A stretch of 64,000 nucleotides of DNA from Anadara kagoshimensis (GCA_021292105.1 CM037862.1:27998798-28062797), one strand, 5' to 3'. Numbered from the stretch's first letter, positions 33,310 to 45,629 are shown. The notes: generated by a model not told the origin, from the sequence alone. Translations and numbers: made by a program.

Positions 33310-34965
33310 TATAGTGACCAAACGAACGCATCCGTCATAATCTGTCTCATGAGTGTGTCCATGTTATTATGTGATGTCATGTGATAGGACAAAATGGAAA
33401 TGAAAACTGACCGATAATCGAACTTTTTGGACAGATCACGATAAAGATACACGTGTCATTTCTGTCCACAATCACGCGTCTAACACCACAACATACCAAA
33501 TGTAAACGAGATTGCTAAGATATCAAAAATATGTGATTTCAGTATAAGTTATAAGATACAATCTGGTACAATTTCACGGTGAAATTTGAGATGCTTTAGA
33601 AAAGAGCGTTCTTGCTACTATGGCAGTCGTTTTTTTCCCGTATACATGTATATATGATTTTCACGATACCCGGCTCGATAACTCTTCTACATGGAAATTA
33701 AATTAATGACATTTTTCCAGTTTCCAGTTTCCACTGTATCCAGTTTTCACTGTAAACGTTGGAATATATAGTCGGTGTCTAGAACCTATGAACTTGGAAA
33801 TAATTATTTGATATAAAATGTTCATTTTTTTGGAGTTAAAGCAAATATAAATAAATAAATAATTAATTCAATAAATAAATGAATAAATAAATGAATGATG
33901 AATATGCCATGCTAAAACAATTTTTTGAAAATCACAATTAAATGCATTCACATTTTAAAAAATATCCCCCATATTATTTTACATAAATTAAGAATTAAGA
34001 TTATTTTTAACATTACGCAAAGCCTTATTGTTGAATTCTCATAAAAAGCTGTTCAAAACTGAAAAAAAAAATTATTGTTCAGCGAAGTAAAAAGGACTTT
34101 ATAACCAGAAAGAAACATGTGTTACCGTTCAAATTTACGTCCATTTTATTAAACCAAGCCATTACATGCACTATTTTGATGTGTCCTTGCGTCCTAAAAT
34201 GTGCAATGTAAATACCGTTCTGGGGATTTACATAATTTTCACATTGGTAACAGATTTTTGTCGTCTGTCCAGGTTTTTACACGCACGGGTGACGATAAAA
34301 AATCATCTGGTCGGGTTCTTTTGCACGCTTGATCGATCATCCAAAATATATTACCGAAACATGCTCCAGTTGCTGCCCCCAAAAAACCTGATTGTTCAAT
34401 TGGATTGAATACAAATTGATCTCAATGTAATTTTGGCGAGTTAACTTATTCGGAAACTAAAATCGTGTCACAAAATTTTTAATTTTTCTCCAAAAAAACT
34501 GGCCTTCAAAAAGAAAAAATACAGGTTCTCTCACGCTTGATTGATCATCCAAACATCCTATCATATTGCTGAGGTCCGATAAATCATCTTTTAACGAAAT
34601 AGGGGAACCCCCGACATGAAAAAAATCACACATAGCCATCACTTCAAGGAAATATATACAATGACAATTTTGACGGTAAAAATGTGTAGACGTATGAAAC
34701 CAGAATGTCAATAATGGTGATTGATAAACCGCCTTTTAGACACTTATTTGGCATGTATGAGGGAAAACCAAAACAAATGTACATTTTATAATTTATAATC
34801 AATGTACTTGTCGAAGGGACTTTAGTTCGGTAAAATTGTAGCAATAAGATTATGAGAGTAAGGAGTTACACCAGAATGTCTATCTAGAACTAACCAAGAG
34901 TGAAAATTAGCTTAGAAAAGGACGGGCGAAACATTTTGCATCCAGCACTATATGTACAGTGATAA
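33310..34965. other. Non-coding stretch with AAAT tract and weak duplication
   Basis: It contains (AAAT/GAAT)n at 33845-33898 and a weak duplicated phrase, cacgcttgatcgatcatcca at 34326 versus cacgcttgattgatcatcca at 34532. Frames of 80, 84 and 66 codons (34166-34844) overlap this and are not recognised. Confidence 0.4.
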
Positions 34966-34974
34966 AATACACCA

Positions 34975-35100
34975 CCGACCTGTGAAAAGATTCACAGTAA
35001 GCTCACAAATTAATGCTGAATCGGTAACTAAATATCTCAATCTATCTCACGGCTGTCGAGTCTTGGCTCTTTTTCCTTAGCTCAATGTTAAACAGGTTTG
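34975..35100. mobile_element. Family B element, short diverged copy 7
   Basis: 126 bp. The left end CCGACCTGTGAAAAG and right end AATGTTAAACAGGTTTG are decayed; the right TA is intact and the left is CA. The middle includes ctgtcgagtcttggct. Confidence 0.65.
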
Positions 35101-35356
35101 TACTGTAACTCGGAATAGAGCAGGCGAAATATATTGCATTCAGTGCCATTTACTATCAAAAACCCATTTTAGGAAACAATTTAAAAATGAAGTTTGAAGA
35201 AGCTATGTGTTGCTACATTGCTGACGAAAAGCAGCGATATGTACAAGAACACGCAACAACAACAGAAACTGTACATGTCACCATGACGGCAAGAGGAGAA
35301 ACGTCCTTTTTTCTCCAAACAATGACCTAAATGGTGGCTATCATGCTATCATTTGT

Positions 35357-35615
35357 TTATAAAACAACAATGGGGTACAATGACCCTGCGATTTTGACCT
35401 TGTCTTTGTGAAACCGACAACCGGAAATTAGAACGGTGTCGATTTCAAAACTTGCTGTGATGCCACGTTTCATTTGTATCAACAATGATATTGTCATCAG
35501 GTTGCTGGCATCAAACGCCCTTTGAAGTTGTGTTAAACCAGATATGATGATCATTAGGACACAAAAAGAACAGGGCGGTCATAATAAAAACTACAAAAAC
35601 AAGGCACAGATACAT
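35357..35615 (-). pseudogene. Possible frame-broken type II membrane protein N-terminus
   Basis: A 34-codon frame from ATG at 35613-35615 to a stop at 35511-35513 encodes MYLCLVFVVFIMTALFFLCP and then a WFNTTS sequon, like a signal-anchor plus stem. A 65-codon frame in another phase (35357-35554) continues with non-repetitive, mixed-composition residues (FDASNLMTISLLIQMKRGIT). The two together could be a decayed or spliced membrane protein start. No family is recognised and chance is quite possible. Confidence 0.12.
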
Positions 35616-36930
35616 GAAGGAAGATTTCGGAAAAGGAGTGATGACGATGTTGTTTTGCACCCAATCAGGGTCTGTTCTCTTTTACCAAAGCGTTTATTAT
35701 TTCCTTATTTTTAGTAGTAAAACAACAAGCACTGCACAAGTTGGGCAAGAGAACTGACAGAAATTCTCATACGAGAACACATGATTTTGGGCATACGAAA
35801 TGGCAACCTTTCTGGTATTAGAATCTGGCCCGAGTTGGATTCGAACCTTAGTGATGACGGGTTATGTGTCCCAATGAAGCCCCTGTGGAAATGTGAGGAT
35901 TCTTCTCTGTACCAAAGTATTGTATTCCATATCTTTCGAAAAAGTATAACTGACAAGCTGAATGTACCAAATAACCACCAGTTTGGAGCATTTTAAGTGT
36001 TATTTAATGACCATTGTTGTCACATTAGAAGAACAACCGTGACGACTTACATCGGTTTCTAAATTGGCACCAGAACAAAATGTTTACACCATGGTATTTT
36101 ATGGTCATAAACAGAAATGGGAATTACATAACTTGTGAATAGTTTACACAAACGTATTGCATACATGGCTACAATTAAATTCAATTCAATTTTTATTCCG
36201 ACTATATACTATACTCATACTACCGAGAACTTTTATGAATCCCAATGTTTTGTAGGTGATGGGAATCGAATAGAGTTTTGTCCGTACACTAAATATGGCA
36301 TCAAACAGATTGAGCCGTCATCTCAAATTAATATATCAGCAATAATCAAAGCGAAAATAAAGAAAATATCCCCAGGCGGGCGGGAACAATTATGATTTTC
36401 GATATCATGTGACCTGAGGTCGCTTATATCCTCGGGGATAAAAATCAAAGATTATGATAACCTCAGACCCAAACAAAGCGTTATAGAAAATATGAGAGTC
36501 CTATTAATGACGAAGTTAACAGCTCATAAAAGAACCTGTCAACTCCTATAATGGCGCGAACCAGTATGATCTATCATATATCTTTATTATAAATAATTGT
36601 AAACAAAAATTACGTCAATATCTTCCGGGTGAAAAATGACCAATAAATGGACACAATGACGAAATAACTCAGATATTTATTTGATAGACAAGGGAAATAA
36701 GTACACAGTTACATAATATCATTAATTTGATGGTCAGATTATTTATTTAATGATATTTTCTATTAGTCATTTGTTGTTTATATTTCCTGCTTGACCAGCG
36801 GGAATTTGTCGGGCAAGAAAATATTATTTTTGCGGCGTTTTCAATTACCAACCTTTGATTAGTTTTATTGATATCGACGATGAATCTTCTGTCGATTCAA
36901 TGGTATTAAAATTAATTATAAAAAAATCAA
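35616..36930. other. Non-coding stretch
   Basis: Short frames on both strands (35711-35996, 36135-36395) show no motif. A B-box-like ttggattcgaacc near 35836 lacks a clear A box. Confidence 0.4.
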
Positions 36931-36936
36931 TTAATA

Positions 36937-36987
<51 letters not shown>

Positions 36988-37145
36988 ATGTACATAACTT
37001 ACAAAATAATTGATTAAATATTTAAAATAAATAAATTTAAAAAAATAATTAATTAATTAATTAATCCAAAAATAAATAAATTAATTAATTAATCCATATA
37101 TAAATAAATAAATAAATTAATGAATAAATATTTAATAAATAAATG
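36931..37145. repeat. (AAAT)n and TTAA-rich microsatellite block
   Basis: A perfect AAAT run at about 36936-36990, then imperfect AAAT and AATT runs to 37145. Confidence 0.92.
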
Positions 37146-38670
37146 TATTTTCTCCTATCAGTTTATATATTTGGATTATTTTTTTTATTATGCAACCCTA
37201 GGCCTTATTATAGTGACTTCTCATTAAAAAGTTTTTTTTTCAAAACAACGAGGAAATGATTCATCAAATCAAAAACACAAAATAAGGTCAATTTTAATAA
37301 TATATTATGTTTGACCTTAAAACTCACAATTTGAAACACTGACATACATTTTAATTTAAACAGTTCCAGACGATGATTAATGACGTCATAGTTAATATTA
37401 TTAATGAGATGTTTTACGTACCATAAAACGTACATGCATGCAATCTGTTTTATTTGTTTATTTTTCTTTCATTTCCCTGTTTCTATTGTCTAGCTTGCAG
37501 CATTAATATCAAGTTTCGGAATCATGATTCCACCGAGACCGTTAGAACTTAATACCATTAATGGACGTGTTAATGGACTGTAAAACGACTTAATTTTGAG
37601 CATTTTAAGACGTAAATAAATAATGAAAAAGAGAAACACACTGACCTATTAACCCGATGTTACAAAAATACATTGTAAATTAAAAATCAAATCTATGCAT
37701 ATCTTGTATGCCGCGACATGGATTGTTCTTGTTCAATAGACAGAGATATGATACAAAGAGTCATATACCGTTTTTTTAAATTTAATAATAGAAAACATTA
37801 AAAAAAATGGTATATGCATGACAACAGGATTTCATTTAGATTGTTATTATTTCATTAATCTGTTTCTGAAAAAATAATATTGAAACATACTGCTATGTAT
37901 CTTCATAAAATGCCATTTAATATATCGATTTAAAAAACAAACGATATGACTTCTTACATTGCATTTTAGGAACTTTTTGACTGAAACACGGGAAGCTCGT
38001 TTGTCAGGTTTACAGAAAAATATAGAGTATATAGGAAACTAAATTATATGTTTCTTTCTGATTTCTGATGACAGATCGATTTATGAATTTCTTTTTTAAC
38101 TTATAAGTACCAATCGACATTTTAGAAGCGTTTAGTATACTTAGTGCTACTAAAGTACTACTTATTTTGTGTCTTCGAAACTACGGAAAATTTACCGTAT
38201 TTTATAGTACTCATGTTTCAATTACGGACTTGCTTTAATTTGCAATGTAATTTTCCATAATTTTCAGTTGACTCATAGACAAATGATAACAAAAACAACA
38301 TGAATATTCATAGCGGAAAGCTATTGTTCTTTAGTTCTTCGGTAAGCCACCTTTTTAATAAATTTGAAACCATATACATTTACGCTTAACGGCATAAAGT
38401 TACCATTAAGATTGGCTCTGACGTCATACTACATATATTGCGATTCAGTTTTCATACATATCATTGTATTATGTTGACAATGTTTGGTTCTTATCTGCTT
38501 TGCTAAGATCGTGTTTTAGAGTTTTTCAGCCTCGACGATTCCCGGAATCAAGAACAATAGACACCGTGTCAACTGATAATTACGTCATTCCTTGACATCA
38601 TATTCCGGGGACCTTTTTATCCGGGCTCAAAATTTACGATTTTTTTTAAAATGAGACCTACAGCCATTTT
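37146..38670. other. Non-coding stretch
   Basis: Nothing recognised apart from the short hairpin unit at 37762-37819. Confidence 0.45.
37762..37819. repeat. Single copy of the 57-bp hairpin mini-element
   Basis: gtcatataccgtttttttaa is followed by a short core and aaaaaaaatggtatatgcat, the same ends as at 31838-31949 with several substitutions. It is present once, not doubled. Confidence 0.8.
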
Positions 38671-38674
38671 ACCG

Positions 38675-38800
38675 CGCAAAACACACGCGAATAACGTTCA
38701 CTTCGCTAAACACACGCGAATAACGTTCACTTCGCAAAACACACGGGGATAACGTTCACTACGCAAAACGCACGGGGATAACGTTTACCGCGCAAAAACG
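38675..38800. repeat. 29-bp tandem repeat, four copies plus a partial
   Basis: Unit starts are at 38675, 38704, 38733, 38762 and 38791, each exactly 29 bp apart. The unit reads cgcaaaacacacgcgaataa, then cgttcactt. The first two have cgcgaa where the next two have cgggga. It is GC-richer than its surroundings. There are no spacers, so it is a minisatellite. Confidence 0.93.
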
Positions 38801-40565
38801 GATACGACGTCAATATGATGTATTATTGCCAAATTTACCACACGCACACACATTCAACTGCCTGCAAGGCCAAGAATGTTGTTTGCAGCAAGTACTGACT
38901 CTAGGGCATTGTCTCACAGAAACTATTTGAAAATAACATCATAAATGACGAACTTTTTCTGACTTTGCACACATTTTACAGATTGTGCATTTCAATTTTG
39001 TTCCGCTATATACTCAACTTTGCTGGTATATCTCAGGAAACAAATCTCATTTTACTTGACTGGTGTACTTGATGTTTACTAACGGGCGTATTGGTGTGGA
39101 AGCAACTACGCCCCTGTCACTTATATAATTTAGAAAAACGGATTAACGCCATGTTATCCGAGATATGTGTAAAAATCGTGGTTTATTACGTTGTGTGAAT
39201 TACCACCACAGGCTTATAAGAGTCATTAACAGTTTAAGCAACTTGTTATACAAACGGTCGTGATAAAGTTCTTTGTCAGTAAATAATAGACATGGCTTTG
39301 GTTCTGAAACCGGACGTCATTCTGACGTTTTTTCAAATCGTCCCAACCGGAATTCATAAGAGGACACATAACGATAATTATTCCGATGCTTTACCGTTTT
39401 AAGGTGTAAAAAATGACGTCAACGGTCGTGATGGAGTTCACTGATATGGCTATGTTTCTGAAATTGGATATGAATGTGACGCCAATTTTGCTTTTTCTAA
39501 TAGTGCCACTTCGGTTTCACTACCGATTTGTGAAAGTTGGCGTCAAATGGAACAAACAGCATTCACCGATTGATAGATTAATTGAATGGAGTTTAATGTC
39601 CCAAACACTAATATTTCACTTATTTCATAACCTAACAATGATAAAAGTTTCAATGTATATATAAAATTTCAAAAAGTAATATAAACTCCTTTAAATTTTT
39701 GGGGATCAGGTAGTACATAGTTAGCCCTTTCTTATCGTTCATTGTAATACATTCAGTTCTAGACATTTTACACACCCCCGAGGTCGCTGACTTCACACAA
39801 CGGAGACAGTTAAATAAATATACTATTTTCACACTATCACATGTTTTCTAAGTTTTATTTTACATTCAAATTAACGTTAGTCATTTGACCATTGTGAGGT
39901 TATAGTAAAACCGTGCGAATTTACTTTATCACAAGAGAAAAGAACATAAAAACTATATACGCAGTACTTTTATAATATGTGTACATACACTTCCATAAAA
40001 AAAATATTTCTTTGAAGTAATGACTTTTTTCTCAAGTCAGATAGTTATTTTAAATATTTTTAAAAGCATGGTAATAGGATAGGAATAATTTGGACAGTTA
40101 CAATTATTGCATTTTTAGCGGTGTTCAACACCATAAAACCGCAGTATATACATATGATATATTTTCCCATAGGAAATCGAAAGTGTTTACCGTTGTTCGA
40201 GGATCTAAAAATCAATTAAATTATGTATATAAGTAAAAATGTAATCGAAACATATATATAATGTAACACATGTCTTAAATACATTTTCTGAAGGATTTTT
40301 GACAAAAGTGTTTATTTTTTACACAATTCGACCGCCAGACTTCAAGCTGTGTGATATTTTTAATATTTTACAAGGACGACTAAGCTTTCCATTCAAAAAT
40401 AAATGAAAACAGGATGAATGAACATTTTTGCCATTACTATAAAACTTTCTCTTTTCAAGGTTTAGTTCGCTGACTTTAAAGATGTAATATATGAATAATA
40501 TTACCAGCAATACACCAACGAAGATAGATTTGAACGAGGGCAAACCTTGAACGACGAGCAAGATA
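38801..40565. other. Non-coding stretch with a two-copy repeat
   Basis: A diverged duplication (39252-39360 and 39417-39530) shares caacggtcgtgat, acatggct or atatggct, and gtttctgaaa. The 83-codon frame at 39413-39664 lies in the second copy. Otherwise nothing is recognised. Confidence 0.45.
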
Positions 40566-40570
40566 CAGTA

Positions 40571-40660
40571 CCGACCTGCCGAAAATTTAACAATACAACA
40601 ATGTCCATAAATCAGAATGAGGACTAACGTCGAACAACAAGTCCGTTAGCAAGATATAGT
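40571..40660. mobile_element. Family B element, truncated left end
   Basis: taCCGACCTGCCGAAAATTT starts a family B left arm that breaks off before a right arm. A complete copy begins about 90 bp downstream in the same orientation. Confidence 0.6.
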
Positions 40661-40661
40661 A

Positions 40662-40888
40662 CAGACATGTTGAAAGTTTAACACTGAGCTATCGAAAAGG
40701 AGTCGAAGGAGTAGAAATTCGACTAGTGCTTGGCCGAGGTTTGGTTAGCTTATGGCCGAAAAACTGCCGACCAAGAGATAGATATATGTAGTAGTATGTG
40801 TAAAAGATATAAATAACAAAGAGGTCGAGACGGGCTGTCGATTCGGCACCTAATTTGTTTGCTTGATGTAACACTTTCGACAGGACTG
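40662..40888. mobile_element. Family B short inverted-repeat element, copy 8
   Basis: 227 bp, CAGACATGTTGAAAGTTTAA to ACACTTTCGACAGGACTG, TA at both edges (40660-40661, 40889-40890). It is the longest uninterrupted copy and contains a pair of overlapping minus-strand frames that are not genes. Confidence 0.85.
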
Positions 40889-41046
40889 TACTGTAGTTGG
40901 CGTAACCTCATCACTGGACGCCAAATTAATAATAAACAGTTGTTCATTTAATGTTTTCATTATTTTTATTGATTATTATATTTTGCTAATTGGACTTACG
41001 GTTAAACTGGCTATTACTATCCCATTGTTTTCCTATCCTTAAGACC

Positions 41047-41118
41047 ATTATGTACGGTAGCTCAGTTGGTAGAGTCCCTACTCCATACGTAAAAGGGTCG
41101 GGGTTTAATTTACAGACG
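41047..41118 (+). repeat. tRNA-like sequence, likely SINE head or pseudo-tRNA
   Basis: ggtagctcagttggtagagt is a perfect tRNA A-box region. The B-box region ggtcggggtttaattta is degraded and the acceptor ends do not pair. It is not a functional tRNA gene. Confidence 0.6.
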
Positions 41119-42785
41119 GACAATACTTTAAAAAGCTAGAAGATGGGTACTATTTCTCGCAGATAACCAAAAAGTGGTTCATCTTTTTTGCATGTAAATT
41201 AATCTTTATTGAAAGATGTGCCTTTAAAAACACATAACGTTCTGCAATTTCCTAGAATTACGCGAGCAAAACCGCGGCTTTAAACATCGACTTTCTATTC
41301 TTCATATTTAAATAGAATTTAACCCACTGTCATTGATATACAAACAACTTTGTGCAACATGCCAGAAACTGACTAAAAAAAGTTTCATTAATGCATAAAA
41401 CTGGCGGCTTTCTTGGATCGATATAAAACAAAAATAATGGCGACACGATGTCGGACTGTTACAAAACTGATTACGTTGCAATATTAGAGTTAGTTTACAT
41501 AGTAATCGTTTTCAAGCCTGAAAAAATCTTTGAATTATTTATAAAGTTGTCTGTTCGGAGAAATGTGATTTGGAATCAAATTATGTAATATTTCCGTTCA
41601 GGGAAAATACAGAATTGACACTATTTAAAACGACCCATGTTGCTTTAGTTTGAATGATTACAATTTATGGAGGTTTTACACCCCAGTCAAGGTTATTTTA
41701 CTTATATTGGGATGTCGCCAGCTATGAGCGAAGCTGCAGAATTTAAAATGTACGCAGCGTATTTACAAGTACAACACAAACACAATCACTTCATTTCACG
41801 CCTTTTTAATACCGATTGTTAACACTTTTTGAAAATCAGATGAAACACGATTAAAATTTCAAAGGGATATAACTCTGAGAAATTCTTACAGAGTTACCTC
41901 CTCTTATGGTGCACACTATGTTATATCCTGGTAATCACGTATTCCAAGTTTAGTAAACAAAAAAAAAAATCAAAATAACCTTCAATGTTGTAGGAGGAAT
42001 GGGCCGAATAAACTATTGCTGACGGAAGGGCGGATGGAGAATTTTAACATACGACCCGTTGCGTATAAATTGCTACAAGCAGTGATAAAGTTGTTGTTTT
42101 TAAATTCTGTTAACAGTTTAATGCAGTGCATTAATTTAATAATTATGGATTGGATTGTCTGAAAAACAACAAAAAAATCAAACTAAATATAAAATTTAAT
42201 TTACATTTATTTTATTTTGATGAAATATATCTGTTCATGCCTTGTTTTTCACTAGAAAAAATAATAAAGAAAATAAATAAATTGTATTAACCTTCGTTCA
42301 CGCTTAACTGAATTCTGAAAATTATTAATTGGCTAAAAGTACACCGACTTTGAAGAAATGTACTTCAAAAAAAGTTTTAATTAATATTTAAATGTCAAAT
42401 ATTATATAAATATAAATGTACTAGATTCGATTAACTTATAATCTCATACTGTGTTATACCTACATCGGAGAAAGTAGAAACAAATAAAATAAAATATAAA
42501 ATAAAAATTGAAAAGTCAGGATAAGCCATTGACATTTAGCGACGTTGTTGAATTCATGTGATATACCCCATTTCATATCAAAGTCAGTGAATCTGATTAG
42601 CATAATTTATATGGTCTGCTGAAATTTCTCATACGGATACAATATCTACCCTACATCGTCGAAATACTTGTGAAATTGAGCATGCAAGTGATTGACCGTT
42701 GGATGTATTTTTTGACATAGCTGCCCGTAACAGTCAATGAAAACTGATGTACCAAAACGGATGTTCTAGATTTTGTCTTATGCAG
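41119..42785. other. Non-coding stretch
   Basis: Apart from the SINE tail fragment at 41685-41755 nothing is recognised. Confidence 0.45.
41685..41755 (-). repeat. SINE 3' body fragment
   Basis: The plus strand gggatgtcgccagctatgag, then cgaagctgcagaattt, matches 12290-12325 of the SINE at 12225-12575. The head is absent, so it is a 3' fragment. Confidence 0.65.
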
Positions 42786-42793
42786 ATACAGTA

Positions 42794-43157
42794 CAGTTCT
42801 ATCAAAAGTTTAACACTTAGCTAACGAATTAGTGTCGAATCTGCAGCCAATCACGGTCCCTTGTTAGCTATTTTCTCAATAGCTTTTCTGAAGCTGCTAT
42901 CTATCTCTCAGTATTTCGATTATTAGCTATCCATAATTCGGCCACCGCCAGTATGATAATATGCCCGGACTAAGTTCTGTTCCGTCTTCCACTTCAGATA
43001 TTATTATGTATATACTCTTTCCGTCTGTTTTACCTTGAATAGACCAGCGTTTGTAGTTATTTATCATATGAAGATCCTTGTTAACTGGCGCACGCTACTC
43101 TGCAACCGAGGTTTGACTCCTTTTCTCAGTGTTAAACTTTCGACAAATCGGTTCTAT
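42794..43157. mobile_element. Family B element with internal insertion, copy 9
   Basis: The left end CAGTTCTATCAAAAGTTTAA is preceded by TA. The right arm cagtgttaaactttcgacaa is decayed at its end. At about 364 bp it is far longer than other copies; roughly 42955-43075 has no match in the family and looks like inserted sequence, not itself identified. Confidence 0.7.
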
Positions 43158-43655
43158 ATGTAAGCTTTTTGACAAATCAGTGCCGTGCTAGAATCTAGAA
43201 CCCCACACAGGTTATATATAACTTTTCATATTAGATCGATTCAGTCGCAATGTCGTACAAAATCGAAAGCGGTCTTATATAAGCAATTTTAGCATTTTTT
43301 TCTTCTTGACGCTATTGCCTTTGTTGTTAAGAAAAAGAAGTAGGCGGTAGCACGTTTTTCTAAGCGACATAAATCGTACCTCCTGAACAAATATTCATGA
43401 TGCTACGGAACGCTTGTCCATTGCGTTTTTTTCGTTTTGAAAGCAACATTTGAAGACGTTGGCGATTATAAAATACAAACAGGACAAGGAAACCAATATA
43501 CGGAACTCATTCATAAATTCTATCTGCAAAGCTTTCTCTAATAAAATTGGAAAATTTTAAAATTTGAAATGCATAACTACACGTTGTGCGGCTAATCAGC
43601 TATTTTTAAAATGAACAAAGTGCAGTGATTTATAGTTGAATAACTGATGAGAGCC
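43158..43655. other. Non-coding stretch
   Basis: Nothing recognised. Confidence 0.4.
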
Positions 43656-43659
43656 TTGT

Positions 43660-44033
43660 TGCAACCGCTATTGAAATAACGACCACTATTGAAATAATTT
43701 CAATAGCGGTTGGGAATGCACTGAAATCACGACCACTATTGAAATTGGAATAATTATTTCAATAGCGGTTGTATCTGCATTGAAATAACGACCTCTATTA
43801 AAATAATTATTTAAAAAGCGGTTGAGGATGCACTGAAACAACGACCACTATTGAAACAATTATTTCAATAGCGGTTGAGAATGCACTGAAATAACGACCT
43901 CTATTATTTCAATAGCGGTTGGGAATGCACTGAAATAACGACCACTATTGAAATTATTTCAATAGCGGTTGAGAATGCACTGACATAACGACCACTATCG
44001 AAATTGCAATAATTATTTCAATAGCGGTTGTAA
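43660..44033. repeat. Array of hairpin-forming units, seven copies
   Basis: The landmark caatagcggttg (one variant aaaaagcggttg) falls at 43701, 43760, 43813, 43866, 43910, 43960 and 44019, so units are 44-59 bp. Most units have cgaccactattgaaat, or a close variant, facing atttcaatagcggttg, which makes each a small hairpin. They are joined by gaatgcactgaaataa. Length differences sit at the hairpin centre. The array starts with caaccgctattgaaat and ends with its inverse. Confidence 0.92.
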
Positions 44034-44078
44034 CAGAGCCTGTTGGATTTATGTAACCACAGAAAATAAACAACAGTA

Positions 44079-44283
44079 CAGACTTGTCGAAAGTTTAACG
44101 CCAAGCTAACGAATTAGTGCCGAATCGGCTGCTCGTCTCGGCCCTTCGTTTTCTACATCTCGGCGGCTTTTCAGCTGCTGTTAGTCTATTTCACGGCAGT
44201 TATTCGGCCACTAGCTATCCATATCTCAGAAGCTGAACTGGTACTCATTTCTATGGGCCAATGTTAAACTTTCGACAGGTCTG
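44079..44283. mobile_element. Family B short inverted-repeat element, copy 10
   Basis: 205 bp, CAGACTTGTCGAAAGTTTAA to TTAAACTTTCGACAGGTCTG, left TA intact and right TT. It lies only 45 bp after the hairpin array. The interior gctaacgaattagtgccgaa places it in the opposite orientation to copy 3. Confidence 0.88.
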
Positions 44284-44539
44284 TTCTTTATGTAACTTTA
44301 TATAAATGATATGCATGTGGATAGAGGGTGAAAAAAAAGGAATTTACATTCATGTCGATATCACGAGGTGTCCTCAATCAGTGTATACTTACTTACACAG
44401 TACATCTATATGTACAAGGACGTACCTGTTGCATAAAATAATGCTTTATCATATAAACAATTTTAAGTACTTCAAATGCATTAAACTAGCGATACACTAT
44501 CATTACATGATGTATAGATACACAATAAATCTATAACTA

Positions 44540-45200
44540 CGTCTTGAAAATAAATAGGTTACAGAGGCCTTGGATGGGCATCACAACGAGGTTCGTCAGC
44601 GTACAACATGGGTATTACATGACAACATTTACTACGTATCATTTAGGAAAAGTTACGTCGCAAAAATTTCGTGTACAACGTTATTTTTACTTGAATGGGC
44701 ATGTGTATTTGACAACGGAGTTCCTAAGCGTATCTAGAATGAGCATACCCCTTTTTGGAACGTTACACAGCAACTTCCGTGCATAACGCCATTTTACTTG
44801 AACAGGCATAAATGCATTTTACAATGAGGTTCACCAGGATATCACGTGGTTATTACCTCATAACATTTGTGCGGAACGTTTTGGAAAGGAACATAAAAAG
44901 ACTGTGCAAAACTGTGGTTTTACTTTAAAAAACGATATTATAAAACTTGCTCATATAGTCAATATTTCGGCTTAAAAAAGCCTTTTTCAAGACACTAGAT
45001 AATTTAAATTGTATTACATCTTTCCATCTACTTCCATCTCCATTTCAGAAAAAATAATCATAATAATTTACTTAAAAGGGAAAGTCTATTTGACAACGAG
45101 ATTCGTTAGCATACTATTTGGATATTACCTCATAACGTTTGTTTGGAACGTTTTGGAAAAGGTACGGCGAAAAACCCTTAGATAACGTCGTCCTTTTTAC
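44540..45200. repeat. Degenerate tandem repeat of about 110-250 bp, four copies
   Basis: Units near 44570, 44695, 44805 and 45080 each begin with a gggcat or ggcataaa phrase, then acaacgaggttcgtcagcg-like sequence. Most then contain ggtattac-tcataacattt and an aacgttttggaaa-type end. The 80-codon frame at 44544-44786 comes from two units. Confidence 0.65.
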
Positions 45201-45249
45201 AAGAAAATGCAAACTAATGCGATTCCATTTCTATAGAATCAAACATCGA

Positions 45250-45302
45250 CCAAACAGACCAGTTCATGTCCAAATGACAAACCCCCAAAAAGCAAAGTAA
45301 CA
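45250..45302 (+). repeat. Family A head fragment
   Basis: accagttcatgtccaaatga, then caaacccccaaaaagcaaag, then the copy breaks off into family H. Confidence 0.7.
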
Positions 45303-45304
45303 AA

Positions 45305-45375
45305 GTTTTATCGAGTCCATCAGTTCTGGGATGATGCAAGAAAAGAGGTAGCCTAAGAAAACCACTGACCTTCGA
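45305..45375 (-). repeat. Family H SINE fragment
   Basis: gtccatcagttctgggatga, then aagaaaaccactgaccttcg. It sits directly after the truncated family A head, so one inserted into or recombined with the other. Confidence 0.55.
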
Positions 45376-45629
45376 AATGTGTATTCCATAGATAGAGCGC
45401 CCCAAAGAGTAGCCCCAAAAAGAGCGCTTCATAAAGAACACGGAACACTCCGTATATTATATGGAGCGCTCTACATTGTAAACACTCCTTTATCGTAAAG
45501 AGCGCAATACATGTTTTATATAAAATTTCCCTTCTGGGCTACCTTATCTTTTAAACAGTTTGTCATGCGAAAGTTTTAAAATAGTTGTCTTGCATGACAT
45601 CGCGGGTTTGATCGATTTTAGATATATTA

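Noticed and set aside
35800-35880. tRNA-like head on either strand (ttggattcgaacc)
   Set aside because: The B-box resemblance is good but the proposed A box is weak and no SINE body follows; too uncertain to list.
38675-38800. CRISPR-like array (29-bp repeats)
   Set aside because: The 29-bp units are contiguous with no spacers, and the sequence is eukaryotic; it is a minisatellite.
41047-41118. Functional tRNA gene
   Set aside because: The A box is good, but the B box is degraded and acceptor and T stems do not pair.
43660-44033. CRISPR-like or integron-like array of palindromic units
   Set aside because: No unique spacers, variable unit length, no cas or integrase genes; it is a local hairpin satellite.
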